From Paenibacillus kyungheensis (lineage in GTDB: Bacteria > Bacillota > Bacilli > Paenibacillales > Paenibacillaceae): DNA of 64,000 bases. Both the position numbers and the translations under genes were made by a program. Below the pieces are notes generated by a model. That model saw only the letters and a list, made by a program, of their open reading frames with translations. It was not told the origin of the DNA and searched no databases. Shown piece by piece: positions 27,217 to 36,070 of the stretch (position 1 is its first letter; each line of letters opens with the position of its first letter). The DNA is taken from positions 3,324,001 to 3,388,000 of the forward strand of contig NZ_CP117416.1 of assembly GCF_028606985.1 (NCBI RefSeq), given 5' to 3'.

Positions 27217-28551
27217 TTATGAAGCGGTAATCGTAGCTTTGCTTAGGCGTGCAGGAATAACGTCATTGCCTGTAATATCTGCAAGTGTTTCCCGCTCTAC
27301 AATCACATCACTTTTGCCGTCTTTGACTAATACCACTGCCGGGCGACGAATTCGATTGTAATTGCTTGCCATTGAATAATTGTATGCACCTGTGCACGCT
27401 ATAGCTAATAGATCGCCAGCTACCGGAGAAGCAAGTTCAATATCCCAGATCAACATATCGCCACTTTCGCAACATTTACCAGCTACGGATACCAGTTCTG
27501 TCTCTTCATCTGTTGCTCGATTGGCAATCACTGCTTCGTATTTCGCTTCATATAGAGCGAGACGCGGATTATCTGTCATACCGCCATCTACTGATACATA
27601 TTTACGTACATTAGGAATATCTTTGTTCGAGCCTACTGTGTATAATGTCGTTCCGGCATCGCCTACAATACTGCGACCGGGTTCTACCCAGATTTGCGGT
27701 AATGTTCCTTCTAATTTGGCAAAGTGTTCTTTCACCGCTGTCGTGATCGCTTCTACATAATCAGCTACTTGTAATGGCGTATCTTCGGCTGTATACCGAA
27801 TACCAAATCCTCCACCCAGATTAATCACCGTAAATGAAATGCCTTCTTGTTGCTGCACTTCAAGCGCAAAAGCCGCAACACGCTCTACAGCTACTTGAAA
27901 ACCATCCACTTCAAAAATCTGTGAACCGATATGAGAATGAATACCAAGCAATTTGACATTTTGCAATTGATGAGCTTCTTTAACGGCTTGATAAGCTGTT
28001 CCATTGCCTACATCGAATCCAAATTTGGAATCTTCTTGACCGGTTGAAATATATTCATGGGTATGTGCTTCTACCCCTGGCGTTACACGTAACAAAATAT
28101 TAGGAATCAGATTTTTGGAAGCGGCTATCGCATTTAATACTTGCAGTTCGACAAAGTTATCGACTACAAAGCAACCAATTCCTGCATCTAAAGCCATCTC
28201 TAATTCATCAGGTGTTTTGTTATTACCATGAAAATGTATCCGTTCTACAGGGAATCCAGCTTGCATCGCTGTGTATAATTCACCCTCAGATACCACATCC
28301 ATCGACAATCCTTCTTCTTCTACAATCCGGCACATCGCCATCGTACAAAAAGCTTTGCTAGCATAAGCTACTTGAAAAGTTAATCCTGATGCTTCAAAAG
28401 CTTGCATATATTCCTGACAACGACTACGAATTAAATGTTCATCCATAATATATAAAGGTGTACCATATTGTTTTTTTAACTGAACGGTATCACAACCACC
28501 GATCACAAGATGACCTTGATCATTTATTTGACTTGTTCCATGTAAATACAT
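27217..28551 (-). CDS. lysA: Diaminopimelate decarboxylase
   Basis: PLP enzyme for the last step of lysine synthesis. The start is the ATG at 28549-28551 (MYLHGTSQI), seven bases after GGAGGA; the longer frame starting MNGGQQ would read through that ribosome site. Motifs: VAYASKAF carrying the PLP lysine, HGNNK, LGIHSHIGSQI, NLGGGFGIRY, EPGRSIVGDAG, CCESGD and the C-terminal ACTGAYNYSMASNYN. About 444 residues, as expected. In Bacillus subtilis lysA neighbours the spoVA-sigF sporulation cluster; here a carboxypeptidase gene lies on that side instead. No lysine riboswitch is visible upstream. Confidence 0.97.
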   Translation of the reverse strand: MYLHGTSQINDQGHLVIGGCDTVQLKKQYGTPLYIMDEHLIRSRCQEYMQAFEASGLTFQVAYASKAFCTMAMCRIVEEEGLSMDVVSEGELYTAMQAGFPVERIHFHGNNKTPDELEMALDAGIGCFVVDNFVELQVLNAIAASKNLIPNILLRVTPGVEAHTHEYISTGQEDSKFGFDVGNGTAYQAVKEAHQLQNVKLLGIHSHIGSQIFEVDGFQVAVERVAAFALEVQQQEGISFTVINLGGGFGIRYTAEDTPLQVADYVEAITTAVKEHFAKLEGTLPQIWVEPGRSIVGDAGTTLYTVGSNKDIPNVRKYVSVDGGMTDNPRLALYEAKYEAVIANRATDEETELVSVAGKCCESGDMLIWDIELASPVAGDLLAIACTGAYNYSMASNYNRIRRPAVVLVKDGKSDVIVERETLADITGNDVIPARLSKATITAS

Positions 28552-28772
28552 CTGTTGTCCTCCGTTCATTCACTTGAAGTGTATAGTCAGTATAACCATT
28601 GTGCATATTATAGCAGAATGGACTATTTTGCTGAACATTTGTGTTTTATGTGACTTTACGAAGAGTGGACTTGCTTATTAATGTACTTACATATGGAAAA
28701 AATAAGCATTTACGATACTTCAAACAAGATGCTACTATGCTGTATAGAGACACCGTAATATCGCATTACATC

Positions 28773-28797
28773 AGGGTTGTAAATGATTACAATCCCT
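28773..28797. promoter_or_regulatory. Bulged palindrome before the carboxypeptidase gene
   Basis: AGGGTTGTAA pairs with TTACAATCCCT around ATGA, with one bulged base. It lies about 35 bp before the carboxypeptidase start and could be an operator or an mRNA leader hairpin. No regulator can be named. Confidence 0.35.
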
Positions 28798-28831
28798 ATA
28801 TTTTATCATTTATTTACCGAGGAGGATGGCA

Positions 28832-30391
28832 TTGAAAAAGATTGGATACCTTATGCTTACATTTATACTATTTGTACCGACTCTACTATTGCAGAATGTA
28901 GCAGAAGCGGCAAATCATACGGTGGTTAACCCGTCTGTCACCTATACATATGCAGCGATGACCCGCCATATTCAATCGTTAGCTCAGAAGTATCCTGATC
29001 TGATCCAGTACAAATCGATAGGTAAAACCAAATATGGTCGTGATATATGGGCAGTAGGACTGGGTCATGGACAAGCTACTGTATTTATCAATGGTTCTCA
29101 TCATGCCCGCGAATGGATGACGACTACAATCAATATGTATATGTTAGAACAATATGCGATAGCGTATAGCGCCAATCGTCCATTTGAAGGATATAATACA
29201 CGTCAGATTTTAGACCGGACAACGATCTGGTTCGTCCCAATGGTCAATCCAGATGGAGTAACATTACAACAGCAAGGAACCGATGCTTTTCCAGCTTCAG
29301 TTCGGCAAGCGTTAGTACAAATGAATGGCGGAAGCACCAACTTTAAACGCTGGAAAGCTAATGCTCAAGGTATCGACCCGAATCGCCAGTATGATGCTTA
29401 TTGGCGCACGATAGAAGATAATATTCCATATCCATTCTGGAAAAACCATAAAGGAACATCTGCTGTTCAGACTGCTGAAAATCAAGCGACCACTTCATTT
29501 ACATACGAAATCGATCCTGAGATCGCTGTTTCGTATCATTCTGCAGGACGTATTCTGTATTGGAATTTCCATACCCTTCCACAAAATCTCAGTCGTGATA
29601 AACGATTAGCGAACATCTTCACAAGCTTTACCGGATATCGACAGGTGCGTCCGAACAACAACCCTTCTGGTGGCGGATATACGGATTGGTTTATCACTAC
29701 CTTTGGCAGACCTGCGTTTACACCGGAGATCGGAATCAAAACAGGCGAGACCAATTTGCCTTTATCTGCTTTCAACGAAGAATGGCAACGAAATAAAAAA
29801 GTCGGACTATGGATTGCTCAAGAAGGATATTCACTCTGGTTGAAAAAGAATCCAACTACACCTGCTTCACCGACAACACCAACACAGCCACCAGCTAATC
29901 CATTACGTCGATCTTTAAATGTCACTTTAGATGGTGTAAATGTGAAAAAAGAAATCCCTGCTTTTGTCCAAAACAAAGTTGCTTATATTTCTTATAAACC
30001 ATTACTCACACTGTACGGATTCGCTTTTTTCTGGGATCAAGCTAACCAGAAGATTACAGCAACATCCAGCGCTTCCGGGACAGCCACATTTACACTAAAC
30101 CAAACAGCCGCTGAAATTAACGGCGTATCGTCCGCACTTCAAGGCGCACCCATAAATGTAGATGGAACCGTATATGTACCTATTTCATTGATTAGTCAAT
30201 TGACAGGAATAGCAATGACTATGAATGAAAAAGGAGACACTGTAATACTAACCAGTCCAGACACAACTATTCCGTCACCAGCAGCAGAAATCATAACAGA
30301 AGATGCTAACCCTTCTTCAACGCCTATACCAGAGCCATCACCTACAGAACAACCCACTGTAGCCCCCGACCCTGATGCAGGCGAATCCTAA
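28832..30391 (+). CDS. Secreted M14-family zinc carboxypeptidase with copper-amine-oxidase-like C-terminal domain
   Basis: Exported metallopeptidase that trims C-terminal residues or gamma-D-Glu peptides. A TTG start at 28832 is chosen because GAGGAGG lies six bases upstream; the ATG at 28826 touches that ribosome site. Signal peptide to about residue 27 (AEAA). Peptidase domain about 35-340 with zinc ligands in SHHAREWM (His91, Glu94) and SYHSAG (His236), and catalytic Glu299 in FTPEIG (numbered from TTG). A Pro/Thr linker leads to a domain of about 115 residues like the Cu_amine_oxidN stalk domain common in Paenibacillus secreted proteins (LNVTLDGVNVKKEIPAF), then a Pro/Glu-rich tail. The last 25 codons are unusually A/C-rich. 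It occupies the place held by sporulation genes in relatives. Confidence 0.88.
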   Translation: MKKIGYLMLTFILFVPTLLLQNVAEAANHTVVNPSVTYTYAAMTRHIQSLAQKYPDLIQYKSIGKTKYGRDIWAVGLGHGQATVFINGSHHAREWMTTTINMYMLEQYAIAYSANRPFEGYNTRQILDRTTIWFVPMVNPDGVTLQQQGTDAFPASVRQALVQMNGGSTNFKRWKANAQGIDPNRQYDAYWRTIEDNIPYPFWKNHKGTSAVQTAENQATTSFTYEIDPEIAVSYHSAGRILYWNFHTLPQNLSRDKRLANIFTSFTGYRQVRPNNNPSGGGYTDWFITTFGRPAFTPEIGIKTGETNLPLSAFNEEWQRNKKVGLWIAQEGYSLWLKKNPTTPASPTTPTQPPANPLRRSLNVTLDGVNVKKEIPAFVQNKVAYISYKPLLTLYGFAFFWDQANQKITATSSASGTATFTLNQTAAEINGVSSALQGAPINVDGTVYVPISLISQLTGIAMTMNEKGDTVILTSPDTTIPSPAAEIITEDANPSSTPIPEPSPTEQPTVAPDPDAGES

Positions 30392-30458
30392 GTAAAACAA
30401 GCATCACTTTCTTCTCCAAGCTTATTTGCACTATGACAATAAAACGATAAACCATCAA

Positions 30459-30497
30459 AAATCTCGCTAGATCATAATGACCTAGCGAGATTTTTTT
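30459..30497 (+). terminator. Terminator after the carboxypeptidase gene
   Basis: AAATCTCGCTAG at 30459-30470 pairs with CTAGCGAGATTT starting at 30482, followed by a T-run to 30497. It lies 68 nt beyond the carboxypeptidase stop. Confidence 0.88.
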
Positions 30498-30841
30498 AAT
30501 CCCATTATACATTCACAATTATTTCTATCCTGCAATCATTGCCAACCTATAAATAGCTAAAACAAAATATTTAAAATAAAAAAATCTATCTAACATCTAT
30601 AAAATCATATCACCATACCCATAAACAAGTAATATTCCCCATTCTTATACAAAAAATCTATAAAGAAGCTTAAATACATTTCATAAATAAGCTATTCTTA
30701 AATCAAACTAATTTCAAAACCCATTTTGAAATCAGCCTACTTCTAAAAACGAAAGGAATCATGACCAACAATCATCATTATTTTTCCCATCTAACATAAA
30801 TTCTCTCGAATACTACATCCTTTTCATATCATCAAATAACG

Positions 30842-30887
30842 AAAAAAAGCTTCCAATCCTATACCATAGGATTCAGAAGCCTTTTTC
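30842..30887. terminator. Second, bidirectional terminator-like hairpin in the gene-free region
   Basis: GCTTC and ATCCTAT pair with ATAGGAT and GAAGC around ACC, flanked by an A-run and a T-run so that either strand can terminate. It has no adjacent gene end of its own on the plus strand; it may be a back-up for the minus-strand punA transcript, whose stop is 260 nt away, or a relic of a lost gene. Confidence 0.6.
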
Positions 30888-30982
30888 ACATTATCCTTCT
30901 TTCAAGCACTTAACTTACTTATTCACTACCTGCCAACCCCACCATAAATCTGGCTTTTGTTTCATGACTGCGGTCTTCCTCA

Positions 30983-31110
30983 GCGGAGCGAAAGGAAAAA
31001 ATCATTCTGAAAGTCGCCTTTGAAGTGGAATCCCGACTGTATCGCAGTCTAATCAAGGGATTCCATTTCAACAGCGACGGTAAGAATCATTTTTTCTTGT
31101 AGCGGTCTCC
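30983..31110 (+). repeat. Long covarying hairpin element, copy A
   Basis: Nested stems on the plus strand: AAAAAATCATTCT (30996-31008) with AGAATCATTTTTT (31083-31095, one mismatch); GTCGC (31013-31017) with GCGAC (31074-31078); TTGAA with TTCAA; GGAATCCC with GGGATTCC; and an apical GACTG/CAGTC hairpin followed by an unpaired AATCA. The same architecture and the same unpaired segments occur at 52347-52518 on the other strand with different stem sequences. A shared tail CCACCCACC follows. No open frame. It lies between the carboxypeptidase and punA genes, reading in the direction of the former. Confidence 0.8.
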
Positions 31111-31147
31111 ACCCACCCCAGTCATCTTCAAAACCACCCCAAAACCA

Positions 31148-31972
31148 TTACATTTGAGGAATAATCGCCAATACCAATTTCAAGAACTGATCACGTACAC
31201 GATCAGCTGTCTCCATTACTTCATCATGAGATAACGGTTGATCCAAAATACCTGCTGCCATATTCGTAATACAAGAAATACCTAATACTTCGATCCCTGC
31301 ATGACGCGCTACAATCGTTTCTGACACCGTAGACATTCCTACAGCATCTGCACCTAATGTACGCAACATCACGATCTCAGCAGGCGTTTCGTACGTTGGA
31401 CCAAGCAATCCAGCATACACACCCTCTTGAACTTTCAAGCCTTGTTGTGCTGCTGTTTCTTTGAATACCGCACGTAGACGACGGCTATACGCTTCAGACA
31501 TATCAGGGAAACGTACACCTAGTGCAGAATCGTTCGGTCCGATCAATGGGTTACGACCTGTCATATTCAAATGATCGCTCAGTACCATCAGATCTCCTGG
31601 CTCGTAAGAAGTATTTACGCCACCCGCTGCATTGGTAACCAGCAATGTAGAGATTCCCAATTCCTTCATAACACGTACAGGGAATGCTGTTACTTCCGGG
31701 CCGTATCCTTCATACATATGGAAGCGACCTTTCATCATCACTACAGGGCGACCTTGAATCGTACCTAGTAACAATTCGCCTTCATGACCTTCTACTGTCG
31801 ATACAGGGAAATGTGGAATATGATGATAATCAATCGCTACGCTATCTTCGATCAAATCTGCTAAAATACCTAAGCCTGAACCCAAAATCAATCCGATTTC
31901 TGGTTTGATATCACTTTGACTACGAATATAAGCAGCTGCTTCTTGAATCGTTGCTTGTGTAATAGTTGTCAT
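31148..31972 (-). CDS. punA: Purine-nucleoside phosphorylase
   Basis: Cleaves purine nucleosides with phosphate to base and ribose 1-phosphate in nucleoside salvage. Trimeric PNP-family motifs: IGLILGSGLGILA near the N-terminus, HEGELLLG, RFHMYEGY, TNAAGGVNTSYEPGDLM and the specificity region GLLGPTYETPAEI. The 274-residue length fits PunA/PupG. Downstream partner of deoB (73-nt gap), as in Bacillus subtilis drm-pupG. In that species dacF and the spoIIA operon come next; they are not here. Confidence 0.96.
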   Translation of the reverse strand: MTTITQATIQEAAAYIRSQSDIKPEIGLILGSGLGILADLIEDSVAIDYHHIPHFPVSTVEGHEGELLLGTIQGRPVVMMKGRFHMYEGYGPEVTAFPVRVMKELGISTLLVTNAAGGVNTSYEPGDLMVLSDHLNMTGRNPLIGPNDSALGVRFPDMSEAYSRRLRAVFKETAAQQGLKVQEGVYAGLLGPTYETPAEIVMLRTLGADAVGMSTVSETIVARHAGIEVLGISCITNMAAGILDQPLSHDEVMETADRVRDQFLKLVLAIIPQM

Positions 31973-32045
31973 TACTATATCCTCCTTGAATATCTATTCA
32001 TTTATAAAATGACTGCAAGCCACTATATACATAGTCGTCTGCATG

Positions 32046-33236
32046 TTATTTTAATTTATCTAAAAAGCTTTCTCCATGCAATGGACCACCTGTTCTAAAA
32101 TTATCTGCAATCGTGGCACCAATATCACTATACGTAGCCCGAATGCCTAGATCCGTACCCGGCTGAAGAGATGGACTATAGACTAACAAAGGTACATACT
32201 CGCGTGTATGATCGGTTCCTTTGTGCACCGGATCATTACCATGGTCTGCGGTAATAATCAGCAAATCTTGTTCACCTATAGCAGATAACATATCAGGCAA
32301 AGCTTGATCGAATTGTTCTAATGCTCTAGCGTACCCTTGCGGATCACGACGATGTCCGTATAACGAATCAAAATCAATCAGATTGGTAAATAACAATCCG
32401 TTAAAGTCCTGTCGCAACAAGTTGGTTGTCACTTGAATCCCATTTTCATTTCCTTTGGTCGGATGGGTTGCTGTGATGCCGTGACCTGAGAAAATATCGT
32501 TGATTTTGCCGACTGAAATAATATCATAACCAAAGTTCTGCAGTGTATTCAATATAGTAGGTTCTGGTGGATTCACCGCAAAATCACGACGATTGGCGGT
32601 ACGCACAAATTGTCCAGGTTCCCCGCGATAAGGACGGGCAATAATACGTCCAACAGAATGTTCAGGCGACATGGTCAGTTGACGTGCAATTTTGCAAGCT
32701 TCATACAATTTATTTAGTGGAATAATATCTTCATGAGCCGCTATCTGCATCACACTGTCGGCAGAAGTATAAATGATCCATGCTCCACTTTTCATCTGTT
32801 CTTCGCCATATTGTTCGATCATATCTAACCCTGCACCTGATTTGTTACCGATTACACGTCTACCGGTAAGCTTTTCGAGTTCAGTGATTAGATCCTGAGG
32901 GAACCCATGTGGATACGTATTAAATGGAGAGCTAATCTGCAAGCCCATCATTTCCCAATGACCGGTCATCGTATCTTTGCCGATCGACGTTTGTGCCATT
33001 TTGCCATAATACGCTTGTGGTTGTTCTACCGGTTCCAATGGTGATAAAGACGTAATATTTGCGAGTCCCAATTGTTGCAAATGAGGGATCTTAATATCTG
33101 GAACTTGTTCCAAAATGTGACCTAATGTATGTGCACCTTTATCACCGAATTTCGATGCGTCAGGTAATTCACCGATACCTACACTATCCATTACAATAAC
33201 GCTAATACGTTTAAACCGTGTGTCTGATTGTGTCAT
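32046..33236 (-). CDS. deoB: Phosphopentomutase
   Basis: Interconverts ribose 1-phosphate and ribose 5-phosphate, feeding the product of PunA into central metabolism. Alkaline-phosphatase fold with metal residues in VIVMDSVGIGELPDA and ITADHGNDP, plus DTMTGHWEMMG, SGAGLDMIEQYGEE and GHRRDPQGYA. The start is the ATG at 33234-33236 (MTQSDTRF), eight bases after GGGAGG; a TTG two codons earlier is too close to that site. About 396 residues, normal. It follows xerD by about 28 nt, as in Bacillus subtilis. Confidence 0.96.
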   Translation of the reverse strand: MTQSDTRFKRISVIVMDSVGIGELPDASKFGDKGAHTLGHILEQVPDIKIPHLQQLGLANITSLSPLEPVEQPQAYYGKMAQTSIGKDTMTGHWEMMGLQISSPFNTYPHGFPQDLITELEKLTGRRVIGNKSGAGLDMIEQYGEEQMKSGAWIIYTSADSVMQIAAHEDIIPLNKLYEACKIARQLTMSPEHSVGRIIARPYRGEPGQFVRTANRRDFAVNPPEPTILNTLQNFGYDIISVGKINDIFSGHGITATHPTKGNENGIQVTTNLLRQDFNGLLFTNLIDFDSLYGHRRDPQGYARALEQFDQALPDMLSAIGEQDLLIITADHGNDPVHKGTDHTREYVPLLVYSPSLQPGTDLGIRATYSDIGATIADNFRTGGPLHGESFLDKLK

Positions 33237-33264
33237 GATCAATGCCTCCCTATTCTGTGGTGAA

Positions 33265-34164
33265 TCAGGTTACATTGGCACGTGGATGGTGAGCTTCATA
33301 CACATCTTTCATATTCTTTTTGGATACCTGTGTGTAAATCTGAGTCGTCGAAATATCAGCATGTCCTAACATTTCTTGTACTGAACGCAAGTCGGCTCCG
33401 CTCTCCAACAGATGAGTCGCAAAAGAATGACGCAACGTATGAGGTGTAATATCTGCTTCTATTCCAGCTTCACGAGCATACTTTTTGATAATTTTCCAAA
33501 AGCCTTGTCGTGTAAGTCTTGTGCCAAGCTGATTCACAAAGAGTGCCAGTTCTTCAGGATGATTACGAATGAGTTGCTGGCGACCCTGTTCTATATATTC
33601 ACCTACACGCTTCGCTGTGACACCTGTGATCGGAATAATCCGTTCTTTGCCTGCATTATTCGCACAGCGCAAAAACTTCAAATCCAGACGCACATCATCG
33701 ACATTGACCGATATTAATTCAGAAACGCGTATACCTGTAGCATACAACATTTCTAACATGGCACGATCACGTCTGCCTTGCGGTGACTGACGGTCAGGAG
33801 CATCGATTAAATGTCCTACTTGTTCGATCGTCATCACATTCGGTAGACGCTTTTCTGCTTTGGGCGCTTCCATATGTACTGAAGGATCTTGCTGAATAAT
33901 CCCTTCTCTTACAAGATGATGACAAAATGAACGAATTGAAACAGTCATCCGCGTAATCGTGGACGATGCTCTCCCCATTTGTCTCATTTCTCCTAAAAAA
34001 AGAGCGATATGTGTTTTACGAATTTGATCCGGCGTTTGTAAATCGCGCTGTTTTGCAAATTCTAGAAATTGATTCAAATCACGTTGGTACGATTCTAGGG
34101 TATTTCGAGATAGTGCTTTTTCTTCGGCTAAATAGCGGATAAACGTCTGCAAATATTCATTCAT
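33265..34164 (-). CDS. xerD: Site-specific tyrosine recombinase XerD
   Basis: Resolves chromosome dimers at dif together with a partner recombinase. N-terminal SAM-like core-binding domain (about 1-90) and catalytic domain with Arg146 (TGIRVSEL), Lys173, His242 and Arg245 (HTLRHSFATHL), His268 (LGHADISTTQIYTQV) and nucleophile Tyr277. The 299-residue length and location between fur and deoB match Bacillus subtilis ripX/xerD. Nothing suggests an integrase of a mobile element. Confidence 0.95.
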   Translation of the reverse strand: MNEYLQTFIRYLAEEKALSRNTLESYQRDLNQFLEFAKQRDLQTPDQIRKTHIALFLGEMRQMGRASSTITRMTVSIRSFCHHLVREGIIQQDPSVHMEAPKAEKRLPNVMTIEQVGHLIDAPDRQSPQGRRDRAMLEMLYATGIRVSELISVNVDDVRLDLKFLRCANNAGKERIIPITGVTAKRVGEYIEQGRQQLIRNHPEELALFVNQLGTRLTRQGFWKIIKKYAREAGIEADITPHTLRHSFATHLLESGADLRSVQEMLGHADISTTQIYTQVSKKNMKDVYEAHHPRANVT

Positions 34165-34198
34165 CGGAAATCAGGTCCCTTCATAGGAATGGTTACGG

Positions 34199-34243
34199 CA
34201 AAAAGACTCTCTCCCGAACAGCCAAATATCGGGCGAGAGTCTC
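34199..34243 (-). terminator. Terminator after fur
   Basis: AGACTCTC (34204-34211) pairs with GAGAGTCT (34235-34242), with inner CCCGA/TCGGG, and on the minus strand a TCTTTTT run follows. It ends fur transcription before xerD. Confidence 0.85.
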
Positions 34244-34254
34244 TGGTATCCATT

Positions 34255-34728
34255 TTAGTTGTCAGGTTGTTCGTCTTGATTGCTATCGTTTTTGTCTTTG
34301 CAACGGTAGCAAATTCCGTAAAAGTCGAGTCTATGGTCCAGAACCGTAAAATCGAATTCTTTATCCAGTCGTTCTTCGAGTGGTCCTAGCCAATCTTCGC
34401 GGATCTCATCCATACTTCCGCATTGCACACATATAAGATGATGATGATGGTGCTTGCTGGTGTCGGTACGCAAATCATATCGCGCTACACCGTCACCGAA
34501 GTTGATTTTTTCCACGACATGCAGTTCACTCAGAAGTTCAAGGGTACGGTACACAGTGGCAAGACCGATTTCGGGAGCTTTTTGCTTCACTAACATGAAG
34601 ACATCCTCTGCACTTAGATGATCTTCTTCATTCTCAAGAAGCACTCGAACGGTGGCTTCCCGCTGGGGCGTTAATTTATAACCTTTGGATTGCAATTGTT
34701 GTTTAATTTTATCGATCCGTGCTTCCAT
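34255..34728 (-). CDS. fur: Ferric uptake regulator
   Basis: Iron-responsive repressor. Winged-helix domain at about 1-85 (GYKLTPQREATVRVLLENEEDHLSAEDVF, GLATVYRTLELL), then the metal-binding dimerisation domain with HHHHHL and two CxxC pairs (Cys100/Cys103 and Cys140/Cys143) for structural zinc. The 157-residue length is normal. It would act on the perfect Fur box at 15212-15226 in this window. In Bacillus subtilis spoIIM lies just upstream between fur and the EndoQ gene; here the 157-nt gap holds no gene. Confidence 0.95.
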   Translation of the reverse strand: MEARIDKIKQQLQSKGYKLTPQREATVRVLLENEEDHLSAEDVFMLVKQKAPEIGLATVYRTLELLSELHVVEKINFGDGVARYDLRTDTSKHHHHHLICVQCGSMDEIREDWLGPLEERLDKEFDFTVLDHRLDFYGICYRCKDKNDSNQDEQPDN

Positions 34729-34885
34729 TCTATACCTCCCCCTGTGGAAATCACTGCATCGTGTAAATGCTCACTTCTATTATTATAGGGGGAATTCTTT
34801 GACAAAGTCAAACTTTTTAGAACAGGTGTGTCTGCTTGCAATTCAAAGCAAATCCCTAAGTTTATCACGTCAATATGCTATGATG

Positions 34886-36070
34886 TTACTTCTTCATGAC
34901 TTTGCCATATGTTCCGCCACCACCGGAGCTTAACAGCAGTTCGCCACTGCGCGCTTGAACAATCGACAAAGCTATTTCAGCACCTACAATATCGGTGAGT
35001 TGTTGAGTCGAACTCTGGTGCAATATATTCATCTCTGTCCCAAATTCAGCCAGCAATCGATTCATCTTCGCAGGTCCTAAGCCCGGAATAAATGAAAGGG
35101 GCACCTGATAATGATATGGAGGACGCTTAGGATCAACAATCGATTGTTCTCGATCTGCAATCTGAAGAATCCGATCCATCACACCTACTGTTAATTTGGT
35201 ACTACCACAATAAGGGCAACGCTCAATAGCCGGTGAAGCATCATCAATAATGCTATTACAGTTCATACAGTACGTACGATGGTATTTGCCAAGTCTAGGA
35301 TCTAGTCCATAATTCGCAACAATATGACGTCCTTCTTCTCCGCGTAATACCGATACCCATTCATCAAAACTTGCTTCACGCATCGCAAAAATATTGTATT
35401 CCCGTCCAATTTTGCCAAGTGAATGCGCATCTGAGTTAGTCAGTAGCGGATAGCGATCAAGTTCACTAATATAACTAGACATCGTAGTGTCGGCACTTAA
35501 CCCCAGTTCTCCACCATCTATCTGATTCAAATCTAACACTTCACTCATACGTGCTACTGTACTTCCGTAGATTCCTTTATGCGGAGTAAACATATGAGCA
35601 GGCATAAAAATGCCGTTACGTTGTTTCACTTGCTTCTGTAATTCGTGAAACGATACATACAGACGCTGTGAACTTAGTTGGACATTTTTCATATGCTTGC
35701 TCATCCATTGACTAAAGTCAGTGATCGTCGCTAGATCACGAAAATAGACCAGTACATGGGCTTCATGATAACCAGGTTCACGTATCTCAATCTCTGAACC
35801 CAGTAGAATGGTTGTATCCTGATAACGAATCCCTCCACCGGGCACTTCGACCATTTCACCGCTAGCGATATAGTTGCGGATATCTTGCTGTACACCGGGA
35901 GAATGACAATCGATAATTCCAGTTAATCCGATTCCTTTGCGTTCTGAAGATTCTTTGGCGATATTAGCAAAAGTCAGATTACGGCTACCACTGATCTTCA
36001 CCGGTTGTCCATCTTCACTCCTACCGATATGAATATGAAGATCAGCGTAGACAGATTGCAATTCACTCAC
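34886..36070 (-). CDS. Endonuclease Q family protein (YqxK-like), PHP domain with zinc finger and helix-hairpin-helix
   Basis: Predicted DNA-repair nuclease; EndoQ enzymes nick DNA 5' of deaminated bases. PHP domain with metal ligands in ADLHIHIGRS and GIIDCHSPGV, HVLVYF, MPAHMFTPHKG and LTNSDAHSLGKIGREYN. A four-cysteine zinc module (CMNC, CPYC) comes next, then a helix-hairpin-helix segment (IPGLGPAKMNRLLAEFG). The preferred start is a GTG at 36068-36070, whose GTGA overlaps the nudF stop; an ATG at 36104-36106 would overlap nudF by 40 nt and add 12 residues before the usual N-terminus. Position downstream of nudF matches Bacillus subtilis. Confidence 0.9.
   Translation of the reverse strand: MSELQSVYADLHIHIGRSEDGQPVKISGSRNLTFANIAKESSERKGIGLTGIIDCHSPGVQQDIRNYIASGEMVEVPGGGIRYQDTTILLGSEIEIREPGYHEAHVLVYFRDLATITDFSQWMSKHMKNVQLSSQRLYVSFHELQKQVKQRNGIFMPAHMFTPHKGIYGSTVARMSEVLDLNQIDGGELGLSADTTMSSYISELDRYPLLTNSDAHSLGKIGREYNIFAMREASFDEWVSVLRGEEGRHIVANYGLDPRLGKYHRTYCMNCNSIIDDASPAIERCPYCGSTKLTVGVMDRILQIADREQSIVDPKRPPYHYQVPLSFIPGLGPAKMNRLLAEFGTEMNILHQSSTQQLTDIVGAEIALSIVQARSGELLLSSGGGGTYGKVMKK

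Larger units (their letters stand above)
30300..30960 (+). other. G-poor, C-rich tract spanning the end of the carboxypeptidase gene and the gene-free region after it
   Basis: From about 30300 the plus strand becomes strongly G-depleted. I count 13 G against 64 C in 30541-30840. The tract starts within the last codons of the carboxypeptidase gene and continues to a long hairpin at 30983. The gene-free region 30392-31147 (756 nt) contains two terminators (30459-30497 and 30842-30887), this tract and the hairpin; no coding frame is credible. C-over-G bias downstream of a stop codon resembles Rho-loading sites, an inference only. Confidence 0.7.

Noticed and set aside
28552-28825. Lysine riboswitch upstream of lysA
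   Set aside because: No L-box conserved blocks were found in the spacer on the minus strand.
30983-31110. Insertion sequence or MITE end
   Set aside because: No flanking target-site duplication could be seen and both copies keep compensated stems; structure conservation fits RNA or ssDNA function better, though a MITE origin cannot be excluded.
33265-34164. Integrase of a mobile element
   Set aside because: Length, motifs and position between fur and deoB identify it as chromosomal XerD; no attachment-site repeats or phage genes are nearby.
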